From NCBI RefSeq assembly GCF_003672135.1, contig NC_039517.1, positions 11,556,601 through 11,620,600 on the forward strand: a stretch of DNA of 64,000 bases, in the 5' to 3' direction. The notes beneath the pieces were generated by a model. That model had not been told where the DNA came from. It did not search any database and saw only the letters and a program-made list of their open reading frames with translations. Every line of letters begins with the position of its first letter. Position 1 is the stretch's first letter. The position numbers and the translations under genes were made by a program. The DNA comes from Ooceraea biroi (taxonomy: Eukaryota > Arthropoda > Insecta > Hymenoptera > Formicidae). Positions 1-12,388 of the stretch are shown one piece after another.

Positions 1-437
1 GGGTCTCCCTATCAAGCGACGAGTCGTCGTCCCCGGAAAAGGACAAGTGGGGTCCCATGCGGGTTACGCTCACAACGCCCCACATCTCCTATAGAGAGCG
101 CCTGATCCAGGACTAACATTCTTCCCGGATCAGGAACGTGGTAACACCACCGCGCCGCAAGGTGCCACTAAACTTCCACAAACACCAGCGCCGCCATCGG
201 CGCAGCCTCCTATAAAGAGAGGCAGCACGACAGCGAGCGACGGCAGTCAGCAGCAGCCGTGCTCCTGACAACTCTGGCTCAGCCCCTCCCCGAGAAACAC
301 GTCGCAGTTCGTCGCTATAATAGATTTCGCTTCACCTTTAACCATTGTATTTACTCCAAATAATATAATAAAGAATAAGTTATTATATTCCTCTCCTCAT
401 CTTCTCTCCGAGATCCGTCCAAGTACCCACAAGTATT
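1..437 (+). promoter_or_regulatory. Partial 5' LTR and leader of a Ty3/gypsy-type retrotransposon
   Basis: This lies directly upstream of the gag start at 438. It contains a TATA-type box (TATAAAGAG near 213-221) and a polyadenylation-type AATAAAG near 369-375, in the order expected for a U3-R-U5 LTR. The left edge of the LTR is outside the window, and I cannot place the LTR end or a primer-binding site with confidence. No second LTR was found, because the internal region breaks off near 2,690. Confidence 0.45.
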
Positions 438-1511
438 ATGACGCATTTGGAGAGGCGCGGCTTAGCAGAACTTGCGGGCGAGCCGTCGTCCCCGATGATA
501 ATTCCTGGAGCGGGATCAGCCGCAGCAATCCCGGCTCCGGCTACGAATCTGGAGGCTACGACGGACGTGTTCCAGAGGATGATGGCTGTAATGGAAGGCC
601 TGATACGGCAGCAGCAGGCAGCGCAGCAAATGCAGCAGCAATAACAATTTGGTCAGATCGTTCGACTGTTGGATGATCGAAGAGATGAGGCTTCGGTGCG
701 GTTGCCACGTCAGCAACTTGATCCGGCCGTCGCAGGAGAGAACGGCTCTTCATCGAGTTCATCCAATGGCGGAAACACACTGAGACTCGCTGAGAATTTC
801 GGGACAGGTAACGTAGTTACTCTGTTAGCTCACCAGATCCCCGAATTTGCGGGCATAGATGAAGAAAATTTGCAGCTATGGGTGCAACGTGTCGAAAAGG
901 TGGCTCAGATACATAGAACGTCGGATGCAGTTACGTTGTTGGCAGTATCGAGTAAGCTGACTAAGTCAGCGAAAAGGTGGTATGATCTCCAGGACGGGTC
1001 AGCAATTGAGTCATGGGTCAACCTACGGAACGAAATCATAAAGATGTTCGACAGGAAAATATCATTCACGGTAGCGATGCAGCGTGTGGAGGCCAGAAAA
1101 TGGAAAACGTTTAAAGAATCGTTTGCCCAGTATGCTCTGGATAAACTGGCGTTGATGAATCCTCTTAAGATTCCGAAGGAGGATCAGATCAACTTACTTA
1201 TTGAAGGTATCGCTAACCATTCTATTAGAGCCGCAGCCCTTTCAGCCGGACCGGAGACGGTGGAGCAGTTCATGGAGAGGATGCGGTGAATAACTGAGGG
1301 CATCGGCATCGAACCTGAAAAGAAAACTTCGTCCGGTAACAAGGGAGACAAGCTCGAACCATCGCCTTGTAAGAACTGTGGACAGAAGGGTCATGCGATG
1401 AAGGACTGCACCAGCGAGGAATATATATGTTTTTACTGCAAGGAGAAAGGCCATATGATATCAAACTGTCCGAAACTGGCGGGGAAAAAACGACCTTCCA
1501 CCTCGAAGTAG
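438..1511 (+). pseudogene. gag: Ty3/gypsy gag, one frame with in-frame stops
   Basis: This frame encodes a Gag-type structural polyprotein that would form the RNA-packaging particle. The Gln-rich N-terminus (438-644) is followed by a retrotransposon gag core (about 810-1290) with the usual W-rich helices (LQLWVQRVEK, RWYDLQDG, ESWVNLRNE). At about 1372-1485 there are two zinc knuckles of form CX2CX4HX4C (CKNCGQKGHAMKDC and CFYCKEKGHMISNC). All parts share one reading frame, but it is interrupted by TAA at 642-644, TGA at 1287-1289 and TAG at 1509-1511. The last stop sits where a gag/pro boundary would be expected, so it could be a natural readthrough stop. The first two look like point mutations. 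Confidence 0.8.
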
Positions 1512-2690
1512 CCTTCTGTGGCGACAGTGCAGCTCGAAGCGGCCGACAGCATGCCGAACAATAACGATAAGTTAGAAATTTTCGAGCCGTTAATAAAAGT
1601 AACGTCCATGGATAATTTTAATTGTGATTGGTCGGCGCTCATAGATACGGGTAGTCCCGTTTCATTTATAAAAATTAGTACTTTGGAAAAGGCGAGTAAT
1701 TGGAGTCCGTCAATGATTAAAGCGATTGAAAAAAAGTTTAAAACTTTGAGTAAAGACATGGTTGAGATCGCGGGTTTGGTTCAAGTTAGTATCACTCTTA
1801 ATGTCATGCCGGATCGTGTATTTGATGTTTGCTTCCACGTTTTATCTAGCGAGTCGTTTGAAAATGATTGTCTGATCGGGCGTGATTTTCTCGAGAAACA
1901 AAACTTTACGTTGATTTATCGTCCCATTAAGAAAGATGAGATGGCGGAAGTAGATCTAATCGCTAACGAAATTTTACAGATAGATCTATGTGAGGAAAGA
2001 CCGAGTCGGATGGACGAGATTGAGCAGATAGAAATTGATTTTGGCCCTGGAACTAAAGAGCGTCTGAAGGATCTGTTTATGGATGTTGAGAATCAAGAGG
2101 TGCCTTTGGTCGACGATGATTATCTGGTTCAAGAGACACTCAAAGATCCCTCGGTGTATGCATATGCTCCGCATCGTTTCGCTTTTGAAGAAAGGAAACA
2201 GATTACTAAAATTATAGATGATTTGCTAAAACGCGGAATTATACAGCCCAATACATCGCCGTATTGTGCGCGAATTGTCCTTGTTCGCAAGAAAAACGGT
2301 TCGCTTCGTCTCTTTGTTGATCTTCGTCCGTTGAATCTTAGAGTTTCAAAACAAAAATTTCCGTTCCCTCATATCGAGGATTGCTTAGCAGAATTAGAAG
2401 GTACGCGTTTGCTATTTGGATATTCCGAGTCACCGGCAGAATTCCAAAAGAGATTACTAAAGATACCTTCAGCGACTCATTAGAGAAAGGAAGATTATCG
2501 TCTATGTTGACGATATTTGTATCGCATCCAATTCTGTCGACTCTAATTTAGAAACGTTACGTAGTGTATTGTTGATTTTAAAGAAACACGGTTTTAAATT
2601 GAACTTGCGAGAATGTCAGTTCCTGAGACGGAGTATTGAATACTTAGGCTATATTGTATCGCACGGAAAGATTACTCTTAGTTTATGACA
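1512..2690 (+). pseudogene. pol: Ty3/gypsy protease and truncated reverse transcriptase
   Basis: This region continues gag in the same frame. The aspartic protease is marked by the active-site motif ALIDTGSPVSF at about 1636-1670. RT begins near 2120 with the conserved GIIQPNTSPY and VRKKNGSLRLFVDLRPLN stretches. Near 2403 the coding sequence jumps from ELEGTRLL to a segment that normally lies roughly 50 codons downstream (SPAEFQKR), so the first catalytic Asp of the palm is deleted. A frameshift near 2465-2480 follows, and the other frame then carries the YVDDI catalytic motif (about 2502-2516) and the thumb-proximal YLGYIVSHGKI. RNase H and integrase are absent because sequence beyond 2,690 belongs to other repeats. 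This copy cannot be active. Confidence 0.8.
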
Positions 2691-2721
2691 CACAATGGCG
2701 ATTAGTAATTTTGGGTGTTCT

Positions 2722-3056
2722 TCCGAATGAGACACCCCACCGATTGCGATGCCCTTTTGCAGGTAGCCTCACGAGGTCATGTAAAGTTCAATTCCAAAGT
2801 TCTATCTTCGGTTTTTGAATAGTTTCAAAGATATAAACAATAATAAAACTAAAAAAAATAATAATCGACAAAAGAAAATTCTGCCCGACTGACCCTGTCC
2901 GTAATATATATTATCAAGGTTATGTCTCTAAATAACATTTAAAAGATCCCAACCCTTACTCTGTTAGTTATTAACAAAAATTTCACAAATGAAATAAAAG
3001 GCATTGAAAAAATCAAAAGTGGCATGGTATAATAAATAAAATTATGGTAAATATAT
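2722..3056 (+). repeat. Dispersed short repeat, related to 15.9-16.35 kb
   Basis: No gene is visible. About 160 bp at 2722-2880 (from TTCCGAATGAGACACCCC onward) recurs in inverted orientation at about 16185-16345 with few differences. The following stretch (2905-3000) resembles the satellite-like units at 7.8-8.07 and 15.9-16.08 kb, sharing a GTTATTAACAAAA core. It replaces the missing 3' half of the gypsy element. Confidence 0.6.
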
Positions 3057-6000
3057 TGTCACCTCCGGGGAAGTGAGAACGTTGCTAACCCGGTTTCTGA
3101 GCTAACCTAGCCCTCGGTAGTTTAACATCAGATGCTCTATTTTGATTTAGGGTCATCTGCATACACCGACTTTACCTGGGAATGGAGAGAGCTTGGATCA
3201 ACTTACAATGATGACAAGGTTATCTTTCCGAATCAAAACTATGAATGTATAATTGTTAATTAATAAAATATAATCTATGACTCTATGATGCTGGTATTAT
3301 TTATTACTATGTATTAAATCTAATTAATAATGACAAAAGAAAACAATAAAGGTAGTAGGTGTTAACCAAAAATTAAGTAGTATAATTCAAGTAATATAAC
3401 TCAAGTAGAATAACTCAAGTAGTAACTAACCTTATATTCACTCTTCTGGTCCACGCTTGAAGCGGTTGAACGCTTTCAAGCGACTGAGTCAATTCGTAAG
3501 TCAAATTTCCATAAATACATTAACGAATAAAATTGAAAGTGAATAAAATTAAAAAAGTTAAAATAAAATTATGATTATTGCATGAATTATAATTTTATTC
3601 CTCTGTAGTTGTTTCCAATTCTTCTGGAATTTCGTGTGTCATAGTAGTATTGTTAATATTATCAAACGCTTGATATAATAACTTATAAGTAAAATAATAG
3701 TAATATGAGTCAATGACAAAGTGTACCACAGGCGGATAAACGCCAATTGGTATAGGTAATAAAAAGAATGAATTAAGTAGCTTAAGTCAATGAAAGGTTG
3801 TACCGTAAGCGAATTAAATGCTTAATGGTATAATTATAAGTAATGTAAATAGTATAAGAATAAAATAGCATAAATAGATAAGCAGTATGAATAAAAGAGT
3901 CGTACTGCAAGCGGATTAACGCCTAGCAGTAATAGTATAAGTCTGAAAGAGTTGTATTACAAGCGAATAAACGCCAAGTAGAATAACTGTAAGTAGTAGT
4001 ATAGATTAAATAGTTTAAGTTAAAATGTAGTTGTACCACTGACGAATTTACGCGTAGTAGTATAACTTATAAGTAGTAATAAATGAATCGTACCACAAGC
4101 GGATTAACGCTAATAGTACAGCTGTAAGTAGTATAAGTAGTATGAAAATAAAAGAAGTCGTACCACAAGCGGATAAACGCTAAGTAGTATAGGTATATAT
4201 AGTATAAATCTCTTAACGAATATTTTAAAGAACATGTGAATGAATAATTAAGTACTAAAAGCTTGACAATGCCGTATAAGCGACTTAGACGCTATACAAG
4301 CGATTAAATTAAGGTAGGAAAGTACAAAGATTACAAAATTATAAATCAAAACGATGAATTAATAAGTAAGTCTGTCACTGAACGTTGACATAATATAATT
4401 GTGCTACACTAGGGTTGAATACAAATGTTGTATGAATATAAAATAAAGTCGTATAAATTGTCTGACAATAATTAAGAGTAGTGGGTATATAATAAAAAAT
4501 CAAACTTAGTACAAATCTACTCACAAGTGTTCGGAGGAATCTGGACCCTCAGGCCAGGTAGCACTTAATAAACAGCGGCAAAAGATTAAAGTCAAAATAA
4601 CGAAACCTCACTGACTCTAAATTATGGTGACGCCTTATCGCTTATAATTAAGTCGCTTACTTAACGCTATAAAGCGAATTGAAAAGTCACAAGTAATAAG
4701 TGACTGACAAGTAAAAAGTAACTGAGTTAGGTTGACGCTTTATTAGCGACTTAACGCTACAAAGCGAATCAAGCAGTAAGAGTGTTCAAGAAGTGAGTCC
4801 AAAAAGAAGTGACGAAGTAGAAGTGATGCTCTCTTGCTGCTGCACCAAGTCTTATAATAAAATTTTAGGGCTGAGTCCCTGTCGCTCGAGAAGGGGTTAC
4901 AAAAAGTGGGGACCATATAATTAAATGCAAAGTTACCATAGTAGGGAGGCTACGCCTTGAGCGGTGATTGGTTCCCCGCTCTTAAAATTATTAATGGTGG
5001 GATTGAGACCTTGAAAAGTCTGGTGGGGACAATGTGCTCAGTGCTTTGGTTAGATAAAGTTATTTTTCTTTCAATGCTCAACATAAAATTCTCAGTAAGA
5101 ATTTATCGCATGAGCTGTTGGGAATTTCTCCGTACTGAATAATCAAAGTATCCGGTATGACTTTCAGTCAACTTAAATTCAACGATTAAATTTATCGAAG
5201 AGACTGTTATGTCTTTTGATTAAGACAGTGGACACCGATTATTATTTTAAGCTGGTGTCAATAAGTCGCCGACTCAATAATTTAATATATCATGGTTCGC
5301 GTCACGTTAATTATTTTTTTTTATTTTAAATTTTAATATTTAAAAATCTTTAAACAACCCAATAAAAATAATATGTCTATTTTAAACAACGAAAATTGCA
5401 TAATTAATATTGAAAATATGAGAAAATATAAAGTATTAGTAACAGGAGCACGTAACAAGTAAAGAAGTAAAACCTAAAATGGTAGTAGTACGAATCAACC
5501 AATAGTAATTACCGATATTAAGTTATAAATGACATTTCCTGTTAATAAAATAATCCTTAATTAACACTTAGTCCACTGTAGTATTATTCAATCTTTAAAC
5601 GAAATATTAAAATTATTAATTTAACCTAAATTTCTATAACCTTATGCATTAATTATTTATAAGGTCTCTTGTACCTCTGGATAATAATTTAATGCATTCA
5701 GTTAATTAATTTTAAAGTATCCCTGTGTATTATACCTTAAAGCACTATTATAACGTTTCCTATTAATAATTATTCATATACCTTAACCTATTGATTAGAT
5801 GTTATATAAATGCTAGTCATTATAATACCTTCCACTAAATAAAATAATGAATTAATAATTCCATAATGATCTAATACAAGTAATATTAAAGTAATTAATA
5901 GCATTGCAATTTAATGCATTATAAATGTTTCTTACTTCACAAATTAGCAACTTGATGTTACAAAGCATATGGAGTCCCCTAATCGCTTTAAAGTGTTCAA

Positions 6001-7765
6001 AACGTTACGAATTGTTCAAAACATTACGAAGCATTCAAAACGTTACAAAGCGTACGAAATGTTTTAAACGCTACAATCCATATGAAATAACTAAATGCTT
6101 AAATTTACAATTTAACGCATTATTATAATAATCATTCATATATTTTACCTGATTAACTAAATGTTATATGAATATTAATTATGGTATATTTAAATAATTA
6201 CTCTTATTAAATGAATAATGAACTATAATGCAACAGCGAGCTAATAACTAAGAGTATAATAACTAAATGCTTATATTAAATAATTTATACGTTTTTCGCA
6301 ATTAGTTTTTCGTTATTTTTGATTAATTATTTATTAATTAGTTGATCTTGACCTTATTTGTTTAAATCTATATAACTTTTAAACTACTGATAATTTATTA
6401 AAACCTTTTAGGCTAAACGTATTAAATAATTATGCTAATTTGTTTAATGAATAGTGACTTTTCCATTTTTGCAATATCTCGTAAACTACTAATGCTAGAA
6501 TAAAAATTTTTGCACAGGTACCATCAGACTGGCGAAAAATGGTGCTCAACGAAAGTTGTTGGTCATTTCTAAACTAATGGGTTTTTGTCAAATTTGATGC
6601 TACCGTTGAGTTCCTCTTATCACTCAATGAAACCCTATATAGTTATAAAAAATTATTTCTCAACGGTTAAGATTTTCATTGCTTACAAGGGAACCTCGCG
6701 AACTCGAAAATTCTGATTTTGATGAAACTTTATGTACATGTAGGGGGGTTAATAGATGAATTTAGAAATTTTCCGTTGCCGTCCAAAAACGGCTTTAACG
6801 GGTGAAACCACTCTTTATATGTAAGGCGGCTTTTTGCTTTTCTCGATATATCTCGAAAACAATTCGACATATCGAAAAATGATTTATACAAAACTTTCAT
6901 AGTACAACCGCCTCTATTTTCGCCACATTACTAACATTTTTTAAAAATTTCTTTTCAAAAATTTTTTAAATTATTATTTTTTAAAAATTTTAGTAATGTG
7001 GGTAAATAGAGGCGTTTGTACTATGAAAGTTTTATAAAAATCATTTTTCGATATGTCGAACTGTTTTCGAGATATATCGAGAAAAGCAAAAAGCCGCCTT
7101 ATATATGAAGAGTGGTTTCACCCCTTAAAACCGTTTTTGGGCCGCAACGGAAAATTTCTAAATTCATTTTTAACCCCCATACATGTACATAAAGTTTCAT
7201 CAAAATCAGAATTTTCGAGTTCGCGAGGTTCCCTTGTTAGTTAACAAATAAAAATTTCGACAAATTTAAAATTAAAAATTCCTACGGTTCCTTGATATGA
7301 TCCATGGACCATTATAATATACTTTTTATTCATCTAACCTTATTCCTTCAATTGTTATAAACAAGGACTTATGGTGTTTTCATAACAAATGCCCTCAAAT
7401 GTTCTATGCATTTTTGTTATACTCGCAAATGACTATATAATCGTATAATTAAATATATCATAAATATAATTGTTATTACAAAATTCATTTGTTTATGATG
7501 AAATTTTAATATATTCAAAAAATTTTAAATGTTCCTATATCTAATTGATCTCCTTAATGCAATGGTGTGCGTAAAATATATTGTTATAGGACACCTTTAA
7601 TTATTTATGTATATATAGTATGTCTAATAGCTAACGTTATGAAATATCCGAAAATTGTTGTAATTAATGTATCATAACGCGCTACAATGGCTTTTTAGTG
7701 ATTTTCCAATTTTTATGCATGTTTTTATGTTTTTTTCATTTTTTCATATATATATATATAAATCT
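3057..7765 (+). repeat. Long non-coding dispersed repeat, copy A
   Basis: This copy aligns by eye with 40575-46879 (copy B, same orientation) and, over its right half, with 25104-27270 (copy C, inverted). It starts TGTCAC. No conserved ORF exists in any copy. The left 2.2 kb holds many short GCG...CGC hairpin boxes spaced about 50-70 bp apart. A box TGGTTCGCGTCACGTTAA starts near 5293 and recurs in copies B and C. The right half is AT-rich. This copy carries a palindromic MITE at 6686-7236 that the others lack. It may be a large non-autonomous retroelement derivative or a DNA-transposon derivative; the class is undetermined. Confidence 0.75.
6686..7236. mobile_element. Palindromic MITE, PIF/Harbinger type
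   Basis: This is a 551-bp near-perfect palindrome with ends CAAGGGAACC...GGTTCCCTTG, flanked by TTA at 6683-6685 and 7237-7239. The same locus without the insert is present in copy C (about 26060-26110, inverted) and copy B (about 45331-45360), where a single TTA is seen. The TTA duplication and long inverted repeats are the hallmark of PIF/Harbinger MITEs (target TWA). No coding capacity; an ORF across it is only the palindrome read through. Confidence 0.88.
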
Positions 7766-7789
7766 ATCGGTACATCTACCGATTAGCGT

Positions 7790-8250
7790 ATCCACCTCCT
7801 ATCACCTTGTCCTTGACATATATTATAGAGGTCACCTCTCTGAGTAACATTGTGCAAGTTTTTTAACCATCGGTCGTTGTTTAATAAAAAGTTATTAACA
7901 AAAAGAAGTTTAATGATTTTGCACGAATATTCAGTTGTCTACGCGAACCAAGAACATAATATTGACATATATTGCAAAGGTCACCTTCCTGAATAACCCG
8001 CACTAGGTTTTAGTCGTCGATCGTTGTTTATGAAAAAGTTATTAACAAAGTTATTAACAAATGAAATTTTGCAAATATAGTAGTTATTTTGAATATTGAA
8101 AGATATAAACGACGAATATGTATATGAACAAAGGAAGGAAAGTCATTTAAAGCAGTGAATCGTTAATATATAGAATAGCTTCTTTTAATATAAGTATAAA
8201 GTATTCTTCACTTTAACCAAAAGCATAAACAGTTAAATACAAAGTATTCT
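7790..8250. repeat. Satellite-like double unit plus unannotated spacer
   Basis: Two direct, diverged units of about 130-150 bp occur at 7810-7930 and 7960-8070, each with GACATATATT, a GGTCACCT box and AAAAAGTTATTAACAAA. Inverted relatives lie on the far side of the adjacent retrotransposon at 15883-16080. Nothing recognisable is seen from 8070 to 8250. Confidence 0.55.
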
Positions 8251-8256
8251 CTGCTT

Positions 8257-8276
8257 TAACCTAACCTAACCTAATC
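8257..8276. repeat. Telomere-type (CCTAA)n tract
   Basis: About four units of CCTAA, the complement of the insect telomeric repeat TTAGG, directly abut the poly(A) end of the minus-strand R1-clade element. Further units occur beyond its 5' end at 15746-15756 (same orientation) and, as (TTAGG)3, at 15866-15880. Confidence 0.8.
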
Positions 8277-9116
8277 TACCCTTTTTTTAGAAGGGGGAAC
8301 CTCATGGGCCCCGCGCGCCCCTTGGGTGGGGCACGGGGGGAGTGTGAGACTCTTACTTACTAAACCTACCTCCATCTGCCATCCCTGGAGGTTTGTTTGG
8401 GGAGGACAAGAACCACGAGAGATTCTTCCGTCCTCTCCCCGCCAAGTATATGGTCCTGCGCGCGCAGCCGCGCGTTGCCCACGTGGGCGGACCCATCCCA
8501 CCCCACAAGGCGTGGCAGGCCACCGCCTCATGGGGACCCCCTCGTCATAGAAGGGGCTTTGTAGGGCAGGGGCCGATTACCCAAATCAGCCCCCGTCCTC
8601 CCAGCCCTAACGTCCCGTGTGGGGGTCACAATGTCCAAGGACCTTGCGACGGTGGTGGCCCGGGCAAATGCCCCGACGGCCAACCACCAGAGTGCCCGGG
8701 CAACTACCATGCCGACACTCAGCCCCTACCCAGGACCCGCCGCGTGCGCCTCAGTGGCCGCCCACTGAGGCGCCAGATCGGGCGGGTGAACTCCGCGTCC
8801 GGGCAAATGCCCCGCCGACACGGCGTGGGAGTGGTCCGCGTACCCCGCAGACACGCCCCCCAGGGTGCTTAGAAAAAGGCACCCTGTCACCCACCCGATT
8901 CTCCCCCCCCAAAAAAGCCGCCGACACATCATAAGGCTGTGCCGACCCCGCTACCTAACTCGGGAAAGGGCCACTTGTAGCGTGGCCCTGCCCCCCTCCT
9001 CCGCTCGCTGCCGTCTCGTTTCCGTGAGGGGGGTGGTGGGGTCACACTTCACCCCCCCGGCGAGGTCATCTGGGCGGCCTTTGCTCGGCGACGCCCCTCG
9101 GCCCCCTTCCACCCCT

Positions 9117-12100
9117 TCACAGGGCGGGATCGGTTGCCTGCCGCATCCGCTCTGCCTCCTCCTTCTGTGAGAGCACTTCCTCGCAGAAGGAGGAGAAAGC
9201 CTTTCAGGACCTCTCGCTCCCGACGATCTCGCCTACAACCGCCGGGAGGGAGAGGTCCCCACCAATCTCGTTGACCAGGACACAGCGCTTCTCCGTCCAC
9301 GCGGGGCACTTCTCCAACGTGTGTTGCGCCGTATCCTGGTCCGCGCCGCAATGATGGCAGCGTGGTCCGCGCTCGCGCCCTATACGGCTCAGGTACTCTC
9401 TGAAGCAACCATGTCCGGAGAGCACCTCAGCCATGCGGAACGTCACTCCGCCCTGATCCCTGTCCAGCTACTCGGCCAGACAGGGATGAACGGCCTCGGC
9501 AACCCGCCGACCCGACGGGATTGTCGGGTCTAACAGTTGGCGCCGCCACTCGAGCCTCGCCTGTTGCCTCGCCTGTCGTCCGAGGACCTCCTTGGCCTTG
9601 GCCGTTAATTTGGCACCCCTCCCCCGCGCCTGCAGCGCCCGCTCGTACGCGTTTGTGTACGCGGGCGCCAGCAGGGTGATTGGAGGAAGGGGGTGCTGGC
9701 CATGACCGTCGCCGCCCTATGGGAGACGGTCCGGTACGTGTGGGCGACGCGGGCGGCCACCCTTCTTTCGAAGTGCCGGACGGCTTGTGCCGCCCGGCGG
9801 GTGACCGCCAAATCGTCCGCCCACACCGGTGCCCCATACAGGGCCACCGACCGGACCGCTCCCACATATAGGCGGCGGCCTTCTCGTTGGGGCCCCCAGG
9901 TTGGGCATCACACGCCTGACCGCCATGGCCAGACGCTCCAACCGGGGGGCCAACCCCACGAAGTGGTCCTCGAACGACCAGCGGCCGTCCAGTGTGAGGC
10001 CCAAGTATTTGATACTGGGTCCCACCGGGACTGGGACGTTCCCTACCATTATCTGGGCTGGAGGCGGTGCACCGCGGAGGCCGTCATTTTTCATGACGGC
10101 CTCCGACTTGTGCGGTGAGACCTCCAGACCCAGGGCGCGAATGGCGCGAACCACGCATGCCACCGCCCAGTTCGCCGTGCGCACGGCTTCTCCCCATGCT
10201 GGGCCCCCGGCCACCACCAATGTGTCATCAGCGTAACACACCAGGTGGCAGCCCGGGAGCAAGGCAGCCCACAGGACTTTGTCGAACGCGAGGTTCCATA
10301 ATAGGGGTCCCAACACTGATCCCTGTGGAACCCTGCGCGTCAACCGCCTTCCGCGTAAACTCACCGTACCGGCCGGTGTACTCCATACATCTGTCCCGGA
10401 AATAGTCCAGGACAATGTCCACCAGGTAGGCAGGAAGGCGATGATGGCGCATCGCCTCCACCACGGTTTTCCAGGGGAGGGAGTTGAAAGCATTGCTAAT
10501 ATCAATGCTTACAGCAACAGCAACTCCCTCCCCGTCCGCGGTTACAGCCTCCGTAAGGGACCGGACGCGCTTAATCGCGTCCACGGTCGAACGGCCCTCA
10601 CGGAAGCCGTACTGCCCGTCACTAAGTCCCAGACCATTCCGGGACAGATGCTGGACGATGCGGGAAGCCATCACCACTCGCTCAAACATTTTTCCCGCCT
10701 CGTCCAGCAGACACACCGGCCGGTACGCGGAAGGCTCGTCCGCGGGCTTGCCTTTCCCCTTGGAGATGAGGGCCAGTCTGGCCCTCTTCCAGGATGGGGG
10801 GAACCTACCCGTTCTGAAGCAGCTGGTAAACAGCTGCCTCATGTGCGGGGACAGGACCTCAAGGGCCTAGTCCCATGCCTTGCCGGGGATATCATCGGGG
10901 CCCGGGGCCTTGTCGCCCTTTAGCCCCTTCTGTACCCCGGCCATCTCTTCCAGAGTGACCTCCGGGACCTCTTTGGCCTCGTTCTTGCGAGGCCGGTCCT
11001 CGGTGAGGGGGGAAATGCCCTCTCCCGTTAAGAAGAGGGCGTCAATGACAGTCTCCCTCACCTGCGGAGGTAGGAACTCCGTGATTGAAGGCGCCCAAGG
11101 GCGGAGCTTGCCCATGACAAGCTTGTAAGGGAGCCCCCACGAGTCCCTATCGATACTCCGGAGGAGTTCGTCTTAGGCCCTGTCCTTGGCCCGGCTGATC
11201 GCTAGCTTTAGGGAGTACTTCGCTTTCCGGTACTCCCCATAGGCGTTGTCGATCCTCGCGGCAATCCCTGACTGGCGGGCGCGCAGAAAGCGCCGTCTAG
11301 CACGGACGGAGGAGCGCCGCAATTCGGCGATCTCCTCCGACCACCAGTAAGCGGCCCGCCGGCCAGGAGGCCTCCCGACCCGGGGCATCGACGCGTCACA
11401 TGCGTCCATAACTATGCCCTGGAGCCAGGAGGCCTCTTCCTCCACATCATTGGCCGGACTTCTGTCCGGCCACGTCGCCGCGAGGAGACTAGCGATCAGC
11501 GTGTCCCCGCACATTTCCTTCACCTTCCATCGCCGTGGTCGGCCGCCTTTGACTGAGCGGCGAGGGGGTGGGTTCGTCCCTAAGGGCGGAGCCAGGGCCA
11601 TGAAGATGTAGACGTGGTCCGAAAATGTCTCCAGGCCCGACTCTACCCTCCACCCCGACACTCTGCGTACAGCAGCAGGATTGGCCAGAGTCAAGTCAAC
11701 TATTGACCCTCCCTGCCACCGCACGCAGGTGCTCTCTGAGCCTGTGTTAAGGACACACAGGCCCAGGGTCGGCTCCCAATCGACGAGGGCCTCGTCCTTG
11801 GCGTCCGACCGCGGGAAACCCCACACGCAAGGCTTTGCGTTGAAGTCCTCCGCTATCAGGACTGGGCGGGGGAGAAGGCGTCTACTGACGCATTCCCCCA
11901 CCCGTGCCAAGAATTCTTCGAATTCGGCGAGGCCCATTGCCGGAGACGCGTAGCAGCCGACCACCGCGACGTCTACCCACACTACCGCTACGAACCCCCC
12001 TCAGACTCGAGCAGAGTCATGGGAGGGGAGCCCGTGGCGGGACACCACGTAATCGCAACGGAGCCACGTCCGTCGGCGACCCAATGTGGGTGGCCGGCGG

Positions 12101-12220
12101 GCACGCGATGTGGCTCCGCCGCGATTCCCAACGCAAAACTACGCTCCGCCAGGCTTTGGACGTATAAGTCCTGGGCCGGCGGGCGTGGTTTAGGTTGGTC
12201 TGGAGGAGGCGTAGGGCCAT
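9117..12220 (-). pseudogene. R1-clade ORF2: endonuclease and reverse transcriptase (broken)
   Basis: The start is MALRLLQTNLNHA at 12220, as in copy 2. The APE-type endonuclease spans roughly 12220-11550, with a frame change near 12100-11990, a motif reading AEDFNAK (copy 2 has the usual GDFNAK, so Gly is replaced here), and SIVDLTLANP and FSDH boxes. RT spans roughly 10990-9900, with STVDAIKRV, SIDISNAFNSLPW and the catalytic CYADDTLV at about 10222-10245. There are frame changes near 10350-10320 and 9900, and stops at about 11175 and 10868. The C-terminal zinc finger CHHCGADQDTAQHTLEKC lies at about 9300-9360, and ORF2 ends at 9117. It would have nicked the target and copied the RNA into it. 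Confidence 0.85.
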
Positions 12221-12388
12221 TATGAGTCGGCCATTACGACCTCCTCCAGGTCAACCTTTTCGGTGGACGTTGCTCGCCCCGGTTCCCACTCCCTCGGCGG
12301 GGAGAGGGGGCGAACCGTCCTCCCCCGTCTCTTTTCCGTGGGCGTTGCTGCCGGGGGGCCAACCCCCCAACAGGCTCTATCGCTCCTC

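Noticed and set aside
3057..5293. Interpretation as a 2.2-kb LTR followed by a primer-binding site
   Set aside because: The TG start and the CA|TGG box fit, but no matching 3' LTR, target duplication or known tRNA complement is visible, so I did not annotate it as an LTR.
7053..7244. 63-codon ORF
   Set aside because: It falls inside the right arm of a palindromic MITE and its mirror image lies in the left arm.
8282..9116. Overlapping long ORFs on the plus strand
   Set aside because: They lie in the GC-rich 3' UTR of the minus-strand R1 element, are not conserved with copy 2, and reflect the scarcity of stops in GC-rich DNA.
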